From the NCBI GenBank assembly GCA_035711465.1, contig DASTCC010000216.1, forward strand, positions 1 through 23,608: DNA of 23,608 bases, given 5' to 3'. Position 1 is the stretch's first letter. Each line of letters begins with the position of its first letter. The notes beneath the pieces are model-generated. The model was given only the letters and a program-made list of their open reading frames with translations, ran no database searches and was not told the DNA's origin. This stretch comes from DASTCC01 sp035711465 (GTDB lineage: Bacteria; Acidobacteriota; Vicinamibacteria; Vicinamibacterales; SCN-69-37). The translations under genes and the position numbers were made by a program. This document shows, piece by piece, positions 7,794 through 14,995 of this stretch.

Positions 7794-8695
7794 GCGCCGG
7801 CCGACCGTGGTTGTTCCGCCAGACGGGCGGCCAGCAGAATCGCTTCGATCAGGCTGCCCTCGTCGGCCTTCCCCTGACGCGCAATGTCGAACGCGGTGCC
7901 GTGATCGACCGAGGTGCGGATGATCGGCAGCCCGATGGTGACGTTGACGGCGTGACCGAAGCTGAGCAGCTTCACGGGCACAAGCCCCTGGTCGTGGTAG
8001 CCGGCGACGACGACGTCGAACTCGCCGCGCGCGGCGCGCACGAACAGCGTATCGGCGGGAATCGGACCGTGCACGTCGACGCCATCGCGGCGACAGTCGT
8101 CGATCGCCGGCCGGATCGTCTCGGCGTCTTCGCTGCCGAGCAGCCCGTCTTCGCCGGCGTGAGGATTGAGACCGGCGACGCCGATCCGCGGCGCCTGGAC
8201 GCCAAAGCGCGGCAGCGATCGCGCCGTCAGGCGGATGACGGCGCCGAGGCGCGACCGCGTCAGCTCCATCGGCACGCGAGCCAGCGGAATGTGCACGGTG
8301 GCAAGGACGACGCGCAGCCGGTCGGACCAGAACATCATCGCGACGTCCGCCGTGCCGCAGAGATGCGCGAACAGATCGGTGTGCCCGCGCCACGACAACC
8401 CGGCCGCGGCAAACGCCGCCTTGTTGATCGGCGCCGTCGCGATCGCGTCGACGCGACCGGCCAGCGCGTCAGCCGTCGCCGCGACGATGGCATCATAGGC
8501 GGCCTGTCCGGAGGCGGCGCTCACCTCACCTGCCGGAAACGCCGCGATCGCCTCAGGCGTCGTCGGGCCGTACGGCACCGCGCGGCAGACGTCGACCACG
8601 CGGGGGTGGCGCAGCGCCTTCTCCACGATCTCGGGTCCGATGCCGGACGGGTCACCGACGGTGATGGCGACGATCGGACGGGATCCGGATGCCAT
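7790..8695 (-). CDS. pdxA: 4-hydroxythreonine-4-phosphate dehydrogenase (PdxA), short form
   Basis: Oxidises 4-phosphohydroxy-L-threonine in the DXP-dependent pathway to pyridoxal phosphate. It has 301 residues against about 330 in Escherichia coli. The start at 8695 (MASGSRPIVAITVGDPSGIG) is set by homology; the frame stays open upstream into the delta-prime gene. All functional residues are present: GDPSGIGPE at the N-terminus, substrate-binding GHTD (His105-Thr106), and three metal-ligand histidines at 135 (VHIPLA), 179 (LNPHAGEDG) and 234 (GYHDQG), followed by IIRTSVDHGTAFDIA. These sit at an even offset of ~31 from the E. coli positions (136, 166, 211, 266). The missing residues therefore lie between the N-terminal motif and SAASGQAAYD. 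It follows holB by 16 bp and overlaps the next gene. Confidence 0.92.
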   Translation of the reverse strand: MASGSRPIVAITVGDPSGIGPEIVEKALRHPRVVDVCRAVPYGPTTPEAIAAFPAGEVSAASGQAAYDAIVAATADALAGRVDAIATAPINKAAFAAAGLSWRGHTDLFAHLCGTADVAMMFWSDRLRVVLATVHIPLARVPMELTRSRLGAVIRLTARSLPRFGVQAPRIGVAGLNPHAGEDGLLGSEDAETIRPAIDDCRRDGVDVHGPIPADTLFVRAARGEFDVVVAGYHDQGLVPVKLLSFGHAVNVTIGLPIIRTSVDHGTAFDIARQGKADEGSLIEAILLAARLAEQPRSAGA

Positions 8696-8711
8696 CGAGG
8701 AAGCTCGCCCG

Positions 8712-9620
8712 TCAGATCGAGAGCGCGACCCAGTCGGCGACGATCTTCGGGCTGGCGTTGCGGTCGAGATGTTCGGCGGCGCGGGTGGTCGTCTCGTAGG
8801 CGGCCGAGGCCCGCGCCGGACCGAAGGCGGTGGCGAGCGAGCGCAGTTCGTCGCCGACCCCCGCGTTGGCCAGCGTCCGGTCAGCACCGACGCCAATCGC
8901 GCCGAGATCGCGCAACAGCGAGCCGAGCGCCGCCAGGCGGTCGCCGAGCGCTTCGCGGTCGCGGCGATCCGAGTTGTTCTTGGAAAAGGCCGCCGACGCC
9001 TTGAGCGCCGCCGCCGGCGCGCGTCCGCGCGCCGCGCGCAGCAGCATCAGCGCCGCCTCGCGATCGTCCACCGTTTGATCGTCGGCCGGCGTCGACAGGC
9101 GCGGCACGGCGCCGAATCGAAGACGCCGGCACCGCGACTGGACGGTCGGCACCAGCGTGTCGGGATAGGCGCTCACCAGAATCAGCATCGCCGACGGCGG
9201 CGGCTCCTCGAGCGTTTTGAGCAACGCGTCCTGTGCCTCGAGCGTCAGCTCGTCGGCCGGGTCGATGATGAAGACACGCTTCTCGGCCTCGAACGGGCGA
9301 TAGCCGACGACGTCGAGCACGCGTTCGCGCAGCGCCTTGATCTTGATCGAGGCTTCGTCTCCCTTGTCGAGCAGGACGACGTCGGAATGACGCCCGCCGG
9401 CGATGCGCACGCACGTCGGGCACTTGCCGCACGCATCATCGCCGTCGTGGCGCCGCCTCGCCGGGCAGTTCACCGCCTGCGCCAGCGCAATCGCGACCGC
9501 GCGCTTGCCGACCCCGGCCGGTCCGGCGAACAGCAGGCTCTGCGGCAGGCGGCCACGGCGGACCGCCTGCTTGAGCAGCGCGATCGTGTGGACGTGCCCT
9601 TTGATCTCGGCGAACGGCAT
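8712..9620 (-). CDS. holB: DNA polymerase III delta-prime subunit
   Basis: A clamp-loader AAA+ subunit of 302 residues. The N-terminus (IKGHVHTIALLKQAV) leads into a P-loop GPAGVGKR (residues 33-40), in which the normal Thr/Ser after Lys39 is Arg. A zinc-binding set of four cysteines follows (Cys52, Cys64, Cys67, Cys70; CGKCPTC). Then come a KIKALRERVLDVVGYRP helix, FIIDPADELT (degenerate Walker B), ALLKTLEEPP and the SRC motif (VQSRCRRLRF). This fits delta-prime, the non-ATPase 'stator', rather than the ATP-hydrolysing gamma/tau subunit DnaX, which is longer and has an intact P-loop. Its partner in many genomes, tmk, is absent. A small membrane protein gene lies 16 bp upstream and pdxA 16 bp downstream, so all are probably co-transcribed. 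Confidence 0.9.
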   Translation of the reverse strand: MPFAEIKGHVHTIALLKQAVRRGRLPQSLLFAGPAGVGKRAVAIALAQAVNCPARRRHDGDDACGKCPTCVRIAGGRHSDVVLLDKGDEASIKIKALRERVLDVVGYRPFEAEKRVFIIDPADELTLEAQDALLKTLEEPPPSAMLILVSAYPDTLVPTVQSRCRRLRFGAVPRLSTPADDQTVDDREAALMLLRAARGRAPAAALKASAAFSKNNSDRRDREALGDRLAALGSLLRDLGAIGVGADRTLANAGVGDELRSLATAFGPARASAAYETTTRAAEHLDRNASPKIVADWVALSI

Positions 9621-9636
9621 CGAAGCTCGAACTATC

Positions 9637-9858
9637 CTAGCGCGGCGGCGCTGCCAACTTCGCGCGCAGGAGCACGAACAGGCTCACGGCGAGCTGCGAG
9701 ACGACGCTGACGATCTCGGTCCAGAGTCCTGGAGGCAGGAGCAGCGAGACGATCGTCACCGCACCGACGACGACGCGGCCCACGACGGAGGCGTCCGGGT
9801 CGAACGCGTAGCGCGCGGCGAGGACGATGCAGGCGATGTGCAGGATGGCGCGATACAC
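9637..9858 (-). CDS. Small hydrophobic membrane protein, unknown function
   Basis: A 73-residue protein starting with GTG. Three hydrophobic segments are apparent: roughly residues 3-15, 25-42 (VVGRVVVGAVTIVSLLLPPG) and 46-66. I do not recognise a family. The frame was preferred over the overlapping alternative one base away because it gives a membrane protein rather than an Arg-rich stretch. It sits 16 bp upstream of holB in the same direction. A -10-like TATTCT lies about 16 nt before the GTG on the - strand, and a G-rich run (GGGGGC) at Shine-Dalgarno distance. It could head the holB-pdxA operon. Confidence 0.55.
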   Translation of the reverse strand: MYRAILHIACIVLAARYAFDPDASVVGRVVVGAVTIVSLLLPPGLWTEIVSVVSQLAVSLFVLLRAKLAAPPR

Positions 9859-9899
9859 GTCGAAAGCCCCCGGTAGAATAGCCCGGCGCGCGCATCCGG

Positions 9900-9929
9900 T
9901 TGCGCGGGCCGCCGTGGGGGTGCCATAAT
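9900..9929 (+). promoter_or_regulatory. Promoter for the tRNA-Val/tRNA-Asp unit
   Basis: TTGCGC at 9900-9905 and CATAAT at 9924-9929 are separated by 18 bp. The -10 matches the consensus at five of six bases and the -35 at three. The expected transcription start is near 9936, about ten bases before the mature tRNA-Val. No other plus-strand gene starts here. Confidence 0.55.
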
Positions 9930-9945
9930 CGCGTGTTGCCGGTCG

Positions 9946-10020
9946 GGGCGGTTAGCTCAGTGGTAGAGCACTGGCCTTACACGCCGGCTGTCACAGGTTC
10001 GAATCCTGTACCGCCCACCA
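9946..10020 (+). tRNA. tRNA-Val (anticodon TAC)
   Basis: Seventy-five bases fold as a full cloverleaf. The acceptor stem GGGCGGT pairs perfectly with ACCGCCC, the D stem is GCTC/GAGC, the anticodon stem CTGGC/GCCGG (one T-G pair), and the T arm has GGTTCGAATCC. The loop CTTACAC puts TAC at 9978-9980. CCA is encoded at 10018-10020. Confidence 0.95.
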
Positions 10021-10047
10021 CGACGGTACGGCGAATCACACCCGAGC

Positions 10048-10124
10048 GGGGTCGTAGTTCAGTTGGTTAGAACGCTGGCCTGTCACGCCAGAGGTCGCGA
10101 GTTCGAGTCTCGTCGGCCCCGCCA
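10048..10124 (+). tRNA. tRNA-Asp (anticodon GTC)
   Basis: Seventy-seven bases with acceptor stem GGGGTCG/CGGCCCC (one T-G pair), anticodon stem CTGGC/GCCAG, loop CTGTCAC placing GTC at 10082-10084, a TTCGAGT T-loop, G discriminator and an encoded CCA at 10122-10124. It follows tRNA-Val by 27 bp and is very likely co-transcribed with it. Confidence 0.95.
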
Positions 10125-10134
10125 CTCCTCTTAA

Positions 10135-10151
10135 GAGATTTCAAGAAACTC
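10135..10151 (+). other. Weak hairpin after tRNA-Asp
   Basis: GAG-A-TTTC-AA-GAAA-CTC forms a short stem with one bulged base, 10 bp after the tRNA. There is no T-run behind it, so its role as a terminator is doubtful. Confidence 0.25.
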
Positions 10152-10166
10152 GCGTCGCGTCGGTAC

Positions 10167-10193
10167 CGGCGCGCTTCGGCCTCTAGAGCGCCG
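10167..10193 (-). other. GC-rich inverted repeat after the 438-aa secreted protein gene
   Basis: CGGCGC at 10167-10172 and GCGCCG at 10188-10193 form a perfect 6-bp stem with a 15-nt loop, 3 bp downstream of the stop codon of the - strand gene. No U-tract follows in that transcript. It may help 3'-end formation between the convergent tRNA and protein units, but the evidence is thin. Confidence 0.3.
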
Positions 10194-10196
10194 CTC

Positions 10197-11513
10197 TCAC
10201 AGCCCTCCGCCCAGCAGCATCTGCGCGATCAGCCGCCAGATCGAGATCTGGCCGGCCGCGAGTTTGTCGAGCAACATGCGCGTCTGCTCGCTTGTCGCTC
10301 CCGGCGTGACCGGACAACCGCTGTGGTGATCGACCGCCGTCCCGGGCGGCGTGTTCGGGCAGACGTCGTTGTCGTCGATGACGCCGTCGCCGTCGCTGTC
10401 GCGCGGCACGGGCGGCGTGCCGCCCGGGCCCGCGGAAAACGGAAACGTGAGCAGCGCCTGCACTTCTTCGCCGCCGGCGAAGATGTCCGTCCTGTCCTTG
10501 AGCGGCAGGCCCCAGCGCAGCATCGCGTTGTGCTGGCCGGCGGCCAGCTTCGACGGATCGATGAAGAAGTCGTGGACGATCACGACCGGCGCCTGCGAGC
10601 CCGGCAGGCTGTCGACGCGCTGCACCAGGTTGCCTTCGACGAACGCGTGAAGGTTGACGTCGGTCCGCAATTCCGTGAAGCCAGCGGGGATCTTGCGCGT
10701 CTGCTCGCCACTGCCATAGCGCCCGCTCTCCGAGTACAGGCGCCATGGCTTCGTCAGCGCTTCTCCAGGGAGCGGGATGTAGTCCCAGAGGCGAACAATC
10801 TGATTCCCGGCCGAGGCCCCCCGCGCCGACTGCGTCCCCATGTCGACGGTGATCGGCCACTGCACATAGTCTCGGTTCGGGCCGCTGCCGAGGGTCGGCG
10901 GCTCAGTCGTGTCGAGCGCCGACCAGAACGGCAGATGGACCTCGATCCCCATCTGATCGCGATTGTCGAACGCGATCTCGATGCTGATCACGAAGAGCGC
11001 CATCCCGTGCTTCACCGGCCAGTTGGACGGATCCATCGTCACGATGAACGTCAGCGTCACTAACCCGTCCGGATTGCCGGCCATGGTCGGAGGCCGGTCC
11101 GTGCCCGTGCCGTCGAAGACGACGTTCGTGTTCAAGGCTGGCGCGCGGCCCGGCCCCGAGAAGTCCAGGCGCTTGAGATGACCGGCCGTGTGAAAGAGCA
11201 TGATCCGGCATGGAAATGTCACCGGTCCCGTGATGAACGCGTAGATCGGAGCCTGACATCCGAGGTGGCCATGGCTGAGGCGCGCCGGATTATTGCCCCT
11301 GCAATCCGCTGCGGCGCCGCCGGGACACCAGTGTCCCTGACCATCGACAAGCGGCCACTCGGCCGGCGAGTTGTAGACGCTCTTCTGCGGATGGTCCTTG
11401 ATCTGGATCGGTCCCTGGGGACGGGCGAACCCGGTATTGAGCTGCGCCGACGCAGCCGCGGGCGCAAGCACCGCCAGCAGGAGGACCACGGCTCGAATCA
11501 GATTGGACTTCAT
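10197..11513 (-). CDS. Secreted protein with unrecognised N-terminal domain and TSP3-like calcium-binding repeat
   Basis: A 438-residue protein with a clear signal peptide (hydrophobic residues 6-22, cleavage likely after ASA-Q). The mature protein opens with QGPIQIKDHPQKSVYNSPAE, then a Cys-containing region (WCPGG, GCQAP, FPCRIM) that suggests disulfides. A long beta-rich stretch runs to about residue 360, including VHDFFIDP and FAGGEEVQALLTFPF. Residues 372-401 hold one thrombospondin type-3-like calcium-binding repeat (DSDGDGVIDDNDVCPNTPPG). A 35-residue amphipathic tail follows. Residues 30-400 are clearly paralogous to the first 415 residues of the neighbouring 985-aa protein; I know no name for the shared domain. 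It has a strong Shine-Dalgarno (GAGGAAG). A role at the cell surface or in the medium is inferred from the signal peptide and calcium repeat. Confidence 0.85.
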   Translation of the reverse strand: MKSNLIRAVVLLLAVLAPAAASAQLNTGFARPQGPIQIKDHPQKSVYNSPAEWPLVDGQGHWCPGGAAADCRGNNPARLSHGHLGCQAPIYAFITGPVTFPCRIMLFHTAGHLKRLDFSGPGRAPALNTNVVFDGTGTDRPPTMAGNPDGLVTLTFIVTMDPSNWPVKHGMALFVISIEIAFDNRDQMGIEVHLPFWSALDTTEPPTLGSGPNRDYVQWPITVDMGTQSARGASAGNQIVRLWDYIPLPGEALTKPWRLYSESGRYGSGEQTRKIPAGFTELRTDVNLHAFVEGNLVQRVDSLPGSQAPVVIVHDFFIDPSKLAAGQHNAMLRWGLPLKDRTDIFAGGEEVQALLTFPFSAGPGGTPPVPRDSDGDGVIDDNDVCPNTPPGTAVDHHSGCPVTPGATSEQTRMLLDKLAAGQISIWRLIAQMLLGGGL

Positions 11514-11515
11514 GT

Positions 11516-11522
11516 CTTCCTC
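11516..11522 (-). promoter_or_regulatory. Ribosome binding site GAGGAAG
   Basis: GAGGAAG ends two bases before the ATG at 11513. The 12 bases GAGGAAGACATG are identical to those at the start of the 985-aa paralogue (14675-14686). This supports both start codons. Confidence 0.7.
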
Positions 11523-11651
11523 ATTCCCGGGCGCACGGGAGGGCGCCGCCTGGTCGATTCACGGAGCATCGCGTCGCGCGCACCGCGGTCGAGGTCGAGC
11601 CGGAGGTGGCCGACGCCCGCGGTGAAGGCGCGCGATCCGGGGAGCGATGAT

Positions 11652-11697
11652 CGCCGCAGGATCACCATCGTACAGCTGACGAAGCCATCCTGCGGCG
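11652..11697 (-). other. Perfect 11-bp inverted repeat in the intergenic region
   Basis: CGCCGCAGGAT (11652-11662) is the exact reverse complement of ATCCTGCGGCG (11687-11697), with a 24-nt loop. No U-run follows on either strand, so it is not a standard terminator. It may be a stem in the 5' leader or read-through RNA, or a regulator-binding site. Confidence 0.6.
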
Positions 11698-11703
11698 TCC
11701 ATC

Positions 11704-11716
11704 GCACGTTTTTTTG
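11704..11716 (-). other. A7-tract motif, copy 1
   Basis: On the - strand CAAAAAAACGTGC begins 3 bases after the stop codon of the 985-aa gene, upstream of the 438-aa gene. It matches CAAAAAAATGTGC at 14996-15008 in 12 of 13 positions. Confidence 0.5.
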
Positions 11717-11719
11717 CCG

Positions 11720-14677
11720 CTACGGCAACACCGTCCGGCGCGTCCTCAGCTCAAGCGGAGGCGGGCTCCGTCTCGCCGTCAGGCCCGCCACGGTCTCGGG
11801 CGGCAGCCCATCGTCGACGCCCTCGACCGGCCGCGGCGCCTCGGACGGATCATTCGCGACGAGCGTCGGCGCCGAGGAGGTGCCATAGACTTCGACTTCC
11901 GCGATTCGACTCCACGTGTTCAGCGCCTGGTGGACGACGATGCGAATGCGGTCCGTCACCACCGGCGCGAACGTCAACTTTCTCCACACCAGATCGTTGT
12001 CCACGATCGTTCCGCCGGGGAACATGATCCACGCGCTGCCAGTCCAGTACTGCACGTCGAACGTCCGCAGCCCGTAGAGGGTGAACGTCATCGTCTCGGT
12101 CGGCTCGCTCGGCGACCGATAGTCGTCCTGCACGGAGAAGACGTCGACTTCGGTGATCGTCTTCGTGCCGCCGAAGTGGATCTCGAACGAGTCGGGGAAT
12201 ACGTCCGGCGTCCCGTCGTTCCATCCCCCGCCGCTGCCCCACTGGTCGCCGCGCCGATCGCCGTCGATCGCGCCGGCAGGCATGTAGCCGTCGCTATGCG
12301 TCGACGATGCCGTGGCGATCGCGCCGTTCGTCGCCAGGGCGACATTGGTCACCGCGCCCGGCGGGTTGACGACGATGGTGCGCGCCGCCGACGTGGTCGA
12401 CGCCGCGTCGTCATCGACGGCCACGGCCGTGATCACGTGCGATCCGGCAGTCGCGTTCGTCCACGTGAACGCATACGGCGCCGCGAAGTCGCTGAAGAGC
12501 AGCGTCTGGTCCGCGAAGAAGTCCACCCGCGCGATCGTGCCGTCGCTGTCGGCCGCCGTGGCGGCGAGGTTGACGAGCGCCGGCATGGTGAACTCCGCGC
12601 CCTCGGCCGGCGCGCTGAGCGAGACCGTCGGCGCGCTGTTGGCGCCGCCTGTCGACGTTCCGTAGGCCTCGACTTCAGTGAGGCGGCTCCAGGTATTCAG
12701 CGCCGAGTGAACGAGGACGCGAATGCGATCTGTCGTCAGCGGTGAGAACGTGACCTTGCGCCACACCAGGTTGTTGTCGGCGATGGCCCCGCCCGGGACG
12801 GTCTGCCACGCGCTTCCGGTCCAGTACTGGACGTCGAAGGTCGTCAAGCCGTACAGCGTGAACGTCATCGACGGCGTCGGCTCGGCCGGCGACACGTAGT
12901 TGTCCTGGACCGAGAAGACGTCGATCTCCGAGATCGTCTTCGCGCCGTTGAACCGGATCTCGAACGCATCGGGAAACGCGTCTGGCGTGCCGTCGTTCCA
13001 GCCTCCGCCCGCGCCCCACGGCTGGCCGCGACGGTCGCCGTTGTTCGCGCCCGCCGGATGGTACCCGTCACTATGGGTGGTCGACGCGCTCGCGACGCCG
13101 CCGTTCGCGGCGAGCGCGACGTTGGTGCCACCGTCTACGGTCGAGCCGTGGACGGTGATGCTCACGGCGGCCGAGGTCGTCGAGGCGCCGTCGTCGTCGA
13201 CGGCGACCGCCGTCACCGTGTGCGCACCGGCGCCGACGTTGGTCCAGGTGAACGCGTAGGGCGCGCCGAAGTCGCTGAACAGCAACGCGCCGTCGCCGAA
13301 GAAGTCGACGCGGGTGACGTTGCCGTCGCTGTCACTGGCGGCTGCCGTGATCGCGACGCTGGCCGGCGCGGTGTATGTCGTTGCGTCGGTCGCGGCCGTC
13401 ACCGTCGGGGCCATGTTGTGTCCGGACGCCGGGCAGCCCATGGAATCGACCATGGTGCCGGGCGGCGTTCCGGGGCAATGATCGTTGCCGTCGAGGATGC
13501 CGTCGCCGTCGCTGTCGACCGGTTGTGGTGCGTCGCCCGCGATATCGACCGGGAACGTCAGCAGCGCCTGCACCTCCTCGTTGCCCGCGAACACATCCGA
13601 CTGCGGCAGCGGCAGCCCCCAGCGAATCATCGTCATGTGCCGGCCTGGGCCGAATTGCGCAGGATCGATGATGAAGTCGTGCACGGTCACGACTGGACCG
13701 TCGGCGCCCGCCGGGCTCTCGACACGATCGATCAGCTGGCCTTCGTCGTAGCTGTGCAGGTTGACGTCGACGCGCATCTCGGAGAAACCGGCGGGAATCT
13801 TCGGCGTCATGTCTCGCCTCCCGTAGCGTCCGTTCTCCGTATGTATCCGCCACGGCGCGGTCAGCACCTGGCCAGGCAGCGGCAGGAAACCGCAGATGCG
13901 GATGATCTGGCTGTCCGGCGACTCGCCACGGCTCGACGCGCTGAAGATGTCCACCGTCATGGGCCAGAGCTGATAATCCGGATCCTGGAACGCACAGATG
14001 TTGGGCGTCAGAAACGGCGCCACCGACGTGTCGGTCGCGGTCCAGAACGGCAGCTGGTTCTGCAGCATCGCCTCGTCGCCGTTGTCGAACCTGACGCTCA
14101 GGCTGACGGCAACGACCGTCGAGCCGTGCTTGATCCACCAGTTCGCCGGATCGAGGTAAACCGTGAACGTCCAGCTGCGCAGCCCGGACGGGTCGCCGAT
14201 GAGAGGCGGCGAGAGGTGCGTGCCGGTCTCGTCCCAGACGACGTTGCCTACCGGCTCCAAGGCAGCCGGCCCGCCGAACGGCCCGGGAATGCCGATGTCC
14301 ATCCGATCGACGCGCCCGGCCTGCTGAAACGACATGAGCCGGCAACGAATGCGAATCGGTCCGGTGATGAATCCGTAGGCGGGGAACTGGCAGCCGAGAT
14401 GGTTGTGCGAGAAGCGCGCAGGTTCGCCGCTGTCCGAAGGCGTGCCCGGGATACACGGGACGCCAATGCCATCCTTGACCGCGCCGCCGGGGCACCAATG
14501 GACTTGCCCATCCCACAGGGGCCATTCGGCTGGCGAGTTGTAAAAGGTCTTGACGGGGTGTTTCGTCTGCATCGGACCTTGCGGCAGCAGGTCCTGTGTG
14601 GGCAGCTGTGCCCACAGCGGCGCGGGCGCGAACAGCGTCACCAGCAGGGCGATGACGCCAACCGGATTCCATTTCAT
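11720..14677 (-). CDS. Large secreted multidomain protein with Ig-like and discoidin-like modules
   Basis: A 985-residue protein. A signal peptide (cleavage near LWA-Q, residue 23) is followed by the unrecognised N-terminal domain shared with the 438-aa neighbour (about 30-385). A TSP3-like calcium repeat (387-416, DSDGDGILDGNDHCPGTPPG) comes next. Two tandem units then follow, each an Ig-like domain of the Big_7 sort (421-510 and 681-772; VDFFGDG/VDFFADQ, APYAFTWTN, VTAVAVDDD) plus a discoidin/F5-8C-like domain (518-673 and 777-932; NVALA, NGDRRG, VFSVQD, FDVQYWTGSAW, LVWRK). A 50-residue Pro-rich tail ends the protein. I see no catalytic motif. The build is that of an adhesin or a carbohydrate/surface-binding protein acting outside the cell. 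It has a strong Shine-Dalgarno. The tail after the last domain shows no sorting motif such as LPXTG or PEP-CTERM. Confidence 0.88.
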   Translation of the reverse strand: MKWNPVGVIALLVTLFAPAPLWAQLPTQDLLPQGPMQTKHPVKTFYNSPAEWPLWDGQVHWCPGGAVKDGIGVPCIPGTPSDSGEPARFSHNHLGCQFPAYGFITGPIRIRCRLMSFQQAGRVDRMDIGIPGPFGGPAALEPVGNVVWDETGTHLSPPLIGDPSGLRSWTFTVYLDPANWWIKHGSTVVAVSLSVRFDNGDEAMLQNQLPFWTATDTSVAPFLTPNICAFQDPDYQLWPMTVDIFSASSRGESPDSQIIRICGFLPLPGQVLTAPWRIHTENGRYGRRDMTPKIPAGFSEMRVDVNLHSYDEGQLIDRVESPAGADGPVVTVHDFIIDPAQFGPGRHMTMIRWGLPLPQSDVFAGNEEVQALLTFPVDIAGDAPQPVDSDGDGILDGNDHCPGTPPGTMVDSMGCPASGHNMAPTVTAATDATTYTAPASVAITAAASDSDGNVTRVDFFGDGALLFSDFGAPYAFTWTNVGAGAHTVTAVAVDDDGASTTSAAVSITVHGSTVDGGTNVALAANGGVASASTTHSDGYHPAGANNGDRRGQPWGAGGGWNDGTPDAFPDAFEIRFNGAKTISEIDVFSVQDNYVSPAEPTPSMTFTLYGLTTFDVQYWTGSAWQTVPGGAIADNNLVWRKVTFSPLTTDRIRVLVHSALNTWSRLTEVEAYGTSTGGANSAPTVSLSAPAEGAEFTMPALVNLAATAADSDGTIARVDFFADQTLLFSDFAAPYAFTWTNATAGSHVITAVAVDDDAASTTSAARTIVVNPPGAVTNVALATNGAIATASSTHSDGYMPAGAIDGDRRGDQWGSGGGWNDGTPDVFPDSFEIHFGGTKTITEVDVFSVQDDYRSPSEPTETMTFTLYGLRTFDVQYWTGSAWIMFPGGTIVDNDLVWRKLTFAPVVTDRIRIVVHQALNTWSRIAEVEVYGTSSAPTLVANDPSEAPRPVEGVDDGLPPETVAGLTARRSPPPLELRTRRTVLP
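11882..13417 (-). repeat. Two tandem Ig-like + discoidin-like units within the 985-aa gene
   Basis: Unit one covers 12659-13417 and unit two 11882-12637, each about 255 codons. The protein units are highly alike (for example GGGWNDGTPD, MTFTLYGL and DVQYWTGSAW in both), indicating a fairly recent internal duplication. Coordinates are module limits judged from the protein. Confidence 0.8.
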
Positions 14678-14679
14678 GT

Positions 14680-14686
14680 CTTCCTC
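14680..14686 (-). promoter_or_regulatory. Ribosome binding site GAGGAAG
   Basis: GAGGAAG ends two bases before the ATG at 14677 and is identical in sequence and spacing to the site before the 438-aa paralogue. It fixes the start codon. Confidence 0.7.
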
Positions 14687-14835
14687 TTTCTGGTTTCTTT
14701 TCTGGTGCCCTCGATCAGGAACCGTGCTCTATGCCGGCATGCCTCCGTTCACAGTCGCAGTCCGCGCGCGCCGTGCCGATGGAGCCGACCCCGGACGCAC
14801 GAAGCGCTGCTGGACGATCAGTTCGCTGACAGTCC

Positions 14836-14855
14836 GAATGTGACGTGCGTCATTC
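14836..14855. promoter_or_regulatory. Operator-like palindrome
   Basis: The sequence contains TGACG-TG-CGTCA (14841-14852), a perfect inverted repeat, embedded in a wider GAATG...CATTC arrangement. It lies about 160 bp before the start of the 985-aa gene. Short symmetrical sites like this are typical of dimeric repressors, but no regulator can be named. Confidence 0.35.
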
Positions 14856-14995
14856 GCATTCGAGAGAAGTCAAGGCTGGTGATGCGCTTGAACCAGACGA
14901 GCGCCGGAGGGGGAAACGGCGCGCTACCAGAGCACGGGGAGGCCGGAAGTTTACGATGAAACGATCGCAGAAGGAATCAACAAATTCCTGTCGTT

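Larger units (their letters stand above)
11514..11719 (-). other. 206-bp intergenic region upstream of the 438-aa secreted protein
   Basis: Contains, in order of transcription, a CAAAAAAACGTGC motif, an 11-bp inverted repeat (11652-11697), and a GAGGAAG Shine-Dalgarno. A 65-codon frame runs through it on the - strand and ends in an ATGA overlap with the gene, but its composition and lack of recognisable features make it a weak coding candidate. No clear -35/-10 pair was found. Confidence 0.5.

Noticed and set aside
9632..9895. An 87-codon - strand frame overlapping the small membrane protein
   Set aside because: Arg/Pro-rich product with no membrane segments; the frame at 9637-9858 gives a plausible membrane protein.
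11510..11707. A 65-codon - strand frame ending in an ATGA overlap with the 438-aa gene
   Set aside because: No recognisable features or ribosome binding site; it runs through an 11-bp inverted repeat and is Arg-rich, as chance frames here are. Kept as doubtful, not annotated.
11709..11733. T7 run next to the stem TTGCCG-CTA-CGGCAA, as a rho-independent terminator
   Set aside because: For the - strand genes the run is transcribed as A7 after the stem, and on the + strand the T-run comes before the stem. Neither order makes a terminator.
13058..14959. A 633-codon open frame on the + strand opposite the 985-aa secreted protein
   Set aside because: Arg/Val-rich shadow with no motif; the - strand has a signal peptide, domains and a Shine-Dalgarno.
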